Shown here one piece after another: positions 62,717 through 64,000 of a DNA stretch of 64,000 nt (positions are counted from its first letter, which is position 1; every line of letters begins with the position of its first letter). A model generated the notes under the pieces. That model had not been told where the DNA came from and did not search any database. It was given only the letters and a program-made list of their open reading frames with translations. Source of the DNA: Pseudactinotalea suaedae. GTDB lineage: Bacteria > Actinomycetota > Actinomycetes > Actinomycetales > Beutenbergiaceae. A program made the position numbers and the translations under genes. The stretch spans positions 143,393-207,392 of the forward strand of contig NZ_WNXY01000005.1 of assembly GCF_009733815.1 (NCBI RefSeq). The letters are read 5' to 3'.

Positions 62717-63871
62717 ATGTCTCGATCCACGACCATCTGGCGGACCGCAGGGCTGTTTGCGGCCGCCGGCCTCGCGCTCGCCGCGTGCGGCACCACCGGC
62801 GGCGGCGACGGCGACGGTGACGGCGACGCCACCGGCGGCGAGGGCGGCACCGACTGCTCCGGCGTCATCGCCTACGTCGGCCCGCTGACCGGTCCTGCAG
62901 CGAACCTCGGCATCAACATCGTCAACGGCTCGACGCTGGCGCTCGAGCAGTTCCAGGAGGCGAACCCCGACTGCGAGGTGACGATCGAGGAGTTCGACAC
63001 CCAGGGTGACCCGGCGCAGGCGACCACCGTGGTCTCGGAGATCGTGAGCAACGACGACATCGTCGGCGTCGTCGGCCCCACCTTCTCGGGTGAGACCGGT
63101 GCCACCGGACCCGTGTTCGCCGAGGCCGGTCTGGTGACGGTCTCGCCGTCCGCGACCAACCCGGACCTGGCCGGCAACGGGTGGGACACCTTCCACCGCA
63201 TCATCGGCAACGACGCGACGCAGGCTCCCGCCGTGGCCGACTACCTCACCGGCATCGACGCGCAGGGTGTGTTCGTCATCGACGACGCCTCCGAGTACGG
63301 CGCGGGCCTGGGCGCGGGTGTGGTCGAGGCACTCGGCGACCTCGTGGTCGGTACCGAGACCATCCAGGTCGGCGACACCGACTTCGGACCGGCGGTCACG
63401 GCGGTCAACGCCTCCGGCGCCGAAGCGATCTACTTCGCGGGCTACTACGCCGAGGCCGGTCTGCTGGTCAGCCAGCTCCGCGCGGGTGGCTACGACGGTC
63501 TCTTCATGTCGGGTGACGGCTCGCTCGACCCGGGCTTCGTCGAGGCGGCCGGCGCCGCCGCCGACGGCACGGTGCTGACCTGCCCGTGCGCTCCTGCTGA
63601 CGACGAGTTCGCTGCCGCGTACGAGGAGTCGGCCGGCCAGGCCGCGGGCACGTACTCCACCGAGGGCTTCGACGCCATGAACATCTTCCTCCAGGGTCTC
63701 CTCGAGGGGAACACCGACCGCGAGTCGATGCTGGAGTGGGTCAACGGCTACGACGCCGAGGGCATCACCAAGCACATCCAGTTCGACGAGACCGGTGAGG
63801 TCGCAGAGGTCGTGGTGTACGCCTACCCGGTCGAGGGCGGCGAGATCGGTCTCGGCGAGCCGATCGAGTAG
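62717..63871 (+). CDS. Branched-chain amino-acid type ABC transporter substrate-binding lipoprotein
   Basis: The 384-residue precursor has lipobox LALAAC (Cys24), then an Asp/Gly repeat spacer (GGGDGDGDGD). The periplasmic-binding-protein type 1 fold is of the LivK/LivJ class: VIAYVGPLTGPAANLGINIV, VGVVGPTFSGETGATGPVF, SPSATNPDL, GVFVIDDASEYGAG and AIYFAGYYAEAGLLVSQLR. It captures branched-chain or related amino acids for a Liv-type importer, whose membrane and ATPase genes should lie beyond the window. GGAGG seven bases upstream fixes the ATG. The strong terminator after it would allow high expression of the binding protein relative to the rest. Confidence 0.94.
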   Translation: MSRSTTIWRTAGLFAAAGLALAACGTTGGGDGDGDGDATGGEGGTDCSGVIAYVGPLTGPAANLGINIVNGSTLALEQFQEANPDCEVTIEEFDTQGDPAQATTVVSEIVSNDDIVGVVGPTFSGETGATGPVFAEAGLVTVSPSATNPDLAGNGWDTFHRIIGNDATQAPAVADYLTGIDAQGVFVIDDASEYGAGLGAGVVEALGDLVVGTETIQVGDTDFGPAVTAVNASGAEAIYFAGYYAEAGLLVSQLRAGGYDGLFMSGDGSLDPGFVEAAGAAADGTVLTCPCAPADDEFAAAYEESAGQAAGTYSTEGFDAMNIFLQGLLEGNTDRESMLEWVNGYDAEGITKHIQFDETGEVAEVVVYAYPVEGGEIGLGEPIE

Positions 63872-63921
63872 CAGCTCGGCCCGGCCGGGCATCGATCGCC
63901 CGGCCGGTGCTCATGACCACC

Positions 63922-63955
63922 GGTGGTCGGGGGACCGAACGGTCCCCCGACCACC
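63922..63955 (+). terminator. Strong hairpin after the binding-protein gene
   Basis: GGTGGTCGGGGGACC (63922-63936) and GGTCCCCCGACCACC (63941-63955) form a perfect 15-bp stem with a GAAC loop, followed by CTTCATT. The tail 63956-64000 is GC-rich with no gene seen. Confidence 0.85.
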
Positions 63956-64000
63956 CTTCATTCGCGGGGGGGCCCGCCCCGGCGCGACCCGGACGTCTTC

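Overview
This window is high-GC DNA densely packed with co-oriented, often 4-bp-overlapping genes, and it reads as an actinobacterial chromosome. The order infA-rpmJ-rpsM-rpsK-rpoA-rplQ (no rpsD before rpoA), then truA, rplM-rpsI, glmM, coaA/glmS, acpS-nnrD/E-alr-tsaE-tsaB-rimI, is what I would expect of Micrococcales. The number of glycan-active secreted proteins (GH71, GH38, GH3, CBM96-like, LamG) suggests a Cellulomonas-like organism. That placement is inference from gene content only.

1-20,145: envelope or extracellular polysaccharide locus. A minus-strand block (acetyltransferase, GT4 glycosyltransferase, CDP-alcohol phosphatidyltransferase, flippase-like protein, then a secreted GH71 glycosidase cut by the window edge) diverges from gmd-fcl, which make GDP-L-fucose. 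A very large secreted multidomain protein and a lipoprotein GDPD phosphodiesterase follow. Next come a WcaI-like glycosyltransferase and a Wzy-like polytopic protein, diverging from a fused Wzz/BY-kinase and a low-molecular-weight tyrosine phosphatase. No priming glycosyltransferase is in the window.

20,297-25,293: two adjacent, translationally coupled MalT-type (LAL) LuxR regulators. They lie between the polysaccharide locus and the ribosomal operon.

25,337-44,705: core housekeeping. It holds the infA-rplQ operon with strong hairpins, an alpha/beta hydrolase, a ROK kinase and truA as a divergent pair, a DUF5709-type acidic protein, rplM-rpsI, glmM, a DedA protein, coaA plus a carboxylesterase, glmS, and acpS-nnrD/E-alr-tsaE-tsaB-rimI. 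An unusual 28-bp tandem repeat array with an inverted partner sits between nnrD/E and alr.

44,620-63,955: accessory and physiological genes. There are two PadR-HAAS membrane-protein cassettes, a third HAAS-like membrane protein, a GH38 alpha-mannosidase, a divergent SH3 lipoprotein and sulfurtransferase, tsaD, a GH3 lipoprotein, a short Erm/KsgA-like methyltransferase, an ABC exporter with its two-component system, a YbdK-type ligase operon, a THUMP-like methyltransferase and a LivK-type binding lipoprotein with a strong terminator.

A recurrent regulatory theme is a set of genes with no Shine-Dalgarno sequence but a TANNNT hexamer exactly 6-7 nt upstream of the start codon, the signature of leaderless transcription. 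No tRNA, rRNA, CRISPR array or insertion sequence was recognised.
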